Shown in pieces: positions 42,025 through 42,041 of a stretch of DNA of 42,041 nt. This DNA is from an uncultured Nitrospiraceae bacterium (GTDB lineage Bacteria; Nitrospirota; Thermodesulfovibrionia; Thermodesulfovibrionales; SM23-35). The position numbers were made by a program, and so were the translations under genes. The notes beneath the pieces are model-generated. The model was not told where the DNA came from. It was given only the letters and a program-made list of their open reading frames with translations, and made no database searches. Position 1 is the stretch's first letter; every line of letters starts with the position of its first letter. The stretch spans positions 1-42,041 of the forward strand of contig CAKZPA010000036.1 in assembly GCA_937138415.1 (NCBI GenBank), in the 5' to 3' direction.

Positions 42025-42041
42025 ATGCTTCTTTTGCAGGA
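42025..42041 (+). CDS. 5' end of an unidentified gene, cut by the window
   Basis: AAGGAGGT (42011-42018) followed six bases later by ATG, beginning MLLLQ. An ATG at 42020 is too close to the ribosome site. Too short to identify. Confidence 0.5.

Overview
The window comes from a Gram-negative, fairly GC-rich bacterium. LpxC (lipid A synthesis), an outer-membrane secretin and an anchored TonB-like protein all imply an outer membrane. The gene content, together with intergenic DNA packed with short palindromic repeats, looks like an environmental lineage of the Nitrospirota/Desulfobacterota type. That placement is an impression from gene content, not a phylogenetic result. I see no rRNA, tRNA or CRISPR array.

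Left part (1-23 kb), housekeeping, mostly on the minus strand. In order: PEP-synthase regulator ppsR, a nicotinamidase-like hydrolase, coaD and rsmD (these last three overlap one another), gatC directly behind pcrA, glmS, glmU-DUF502-yebC in a tight run, an NtrC-type sigma-54 activator and an mtnP-type phosphorylase. lpxC is divergent and sits behind a good -24/-12 sigma-54 promoter. Next come a winged-helix protein with a degenerate nucleotidyltransferase domain and a previously easy-to-miss 18-residue Lys/Ala-rich protein with its own terminator. Then follow nfo, a YrdC/Sua5 protein, a LapA-like protein, a CPA2/RCK antiporter, a 48-residue zinc ribbon, htpX and a membrane-bound spermidine-synthase-like protein. 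Hairpins mark several convergent gene ends.

Middle part (23.3-36 kb), a Tad (tight adherence, Flp type IVb) pilus locus on the plus strand. Its first module is two flp pilin genes, each followed by a strong intrinsic terminator, then a pentapeptide-repeat protein, tadE, cpaB, the secretin gene cpaC and tadG. These genes are separated by stretches rich in at least five families of dispersed palindromic repeats. The second module, cpaE-cpaF-tadB-tadC plus a 24-residue membrane peptide, is compact, free of repeats after cpaE begins, and ends in a terminator. No prepilin peptidase (TadV/CpaA) or TadD is present, so they must lie elsewhere.

Right part (36-42 kb). A polytopic membrane protein is followed by a DUF559 nuclease gene bracketed by two related palindromes in inverted orientation, which looks like a small mobile unit. 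The right-hand palindrome supplies the ribosome-binding site of the next gene (DUF192). Then come a TonB-like anchored, proline-rich protein and an ATPase that joins a GspE/MshE-type N-terminal domain to an AAA+ module, a pairing I do not recognise from a named system. The window ends just inside another gene that has a strong ribosome-binding site.

Starts were reassigned where a ribosome-binding site or family alignment favoured an internal codon: ppsR, pcrA, DUF502, yebC, mtnP, nfo, the YrdC protein, the LapA-like protein, htpX, flp1, the pentapeptide protein, tadB, the TonB-like protein and the AAA+ protein.
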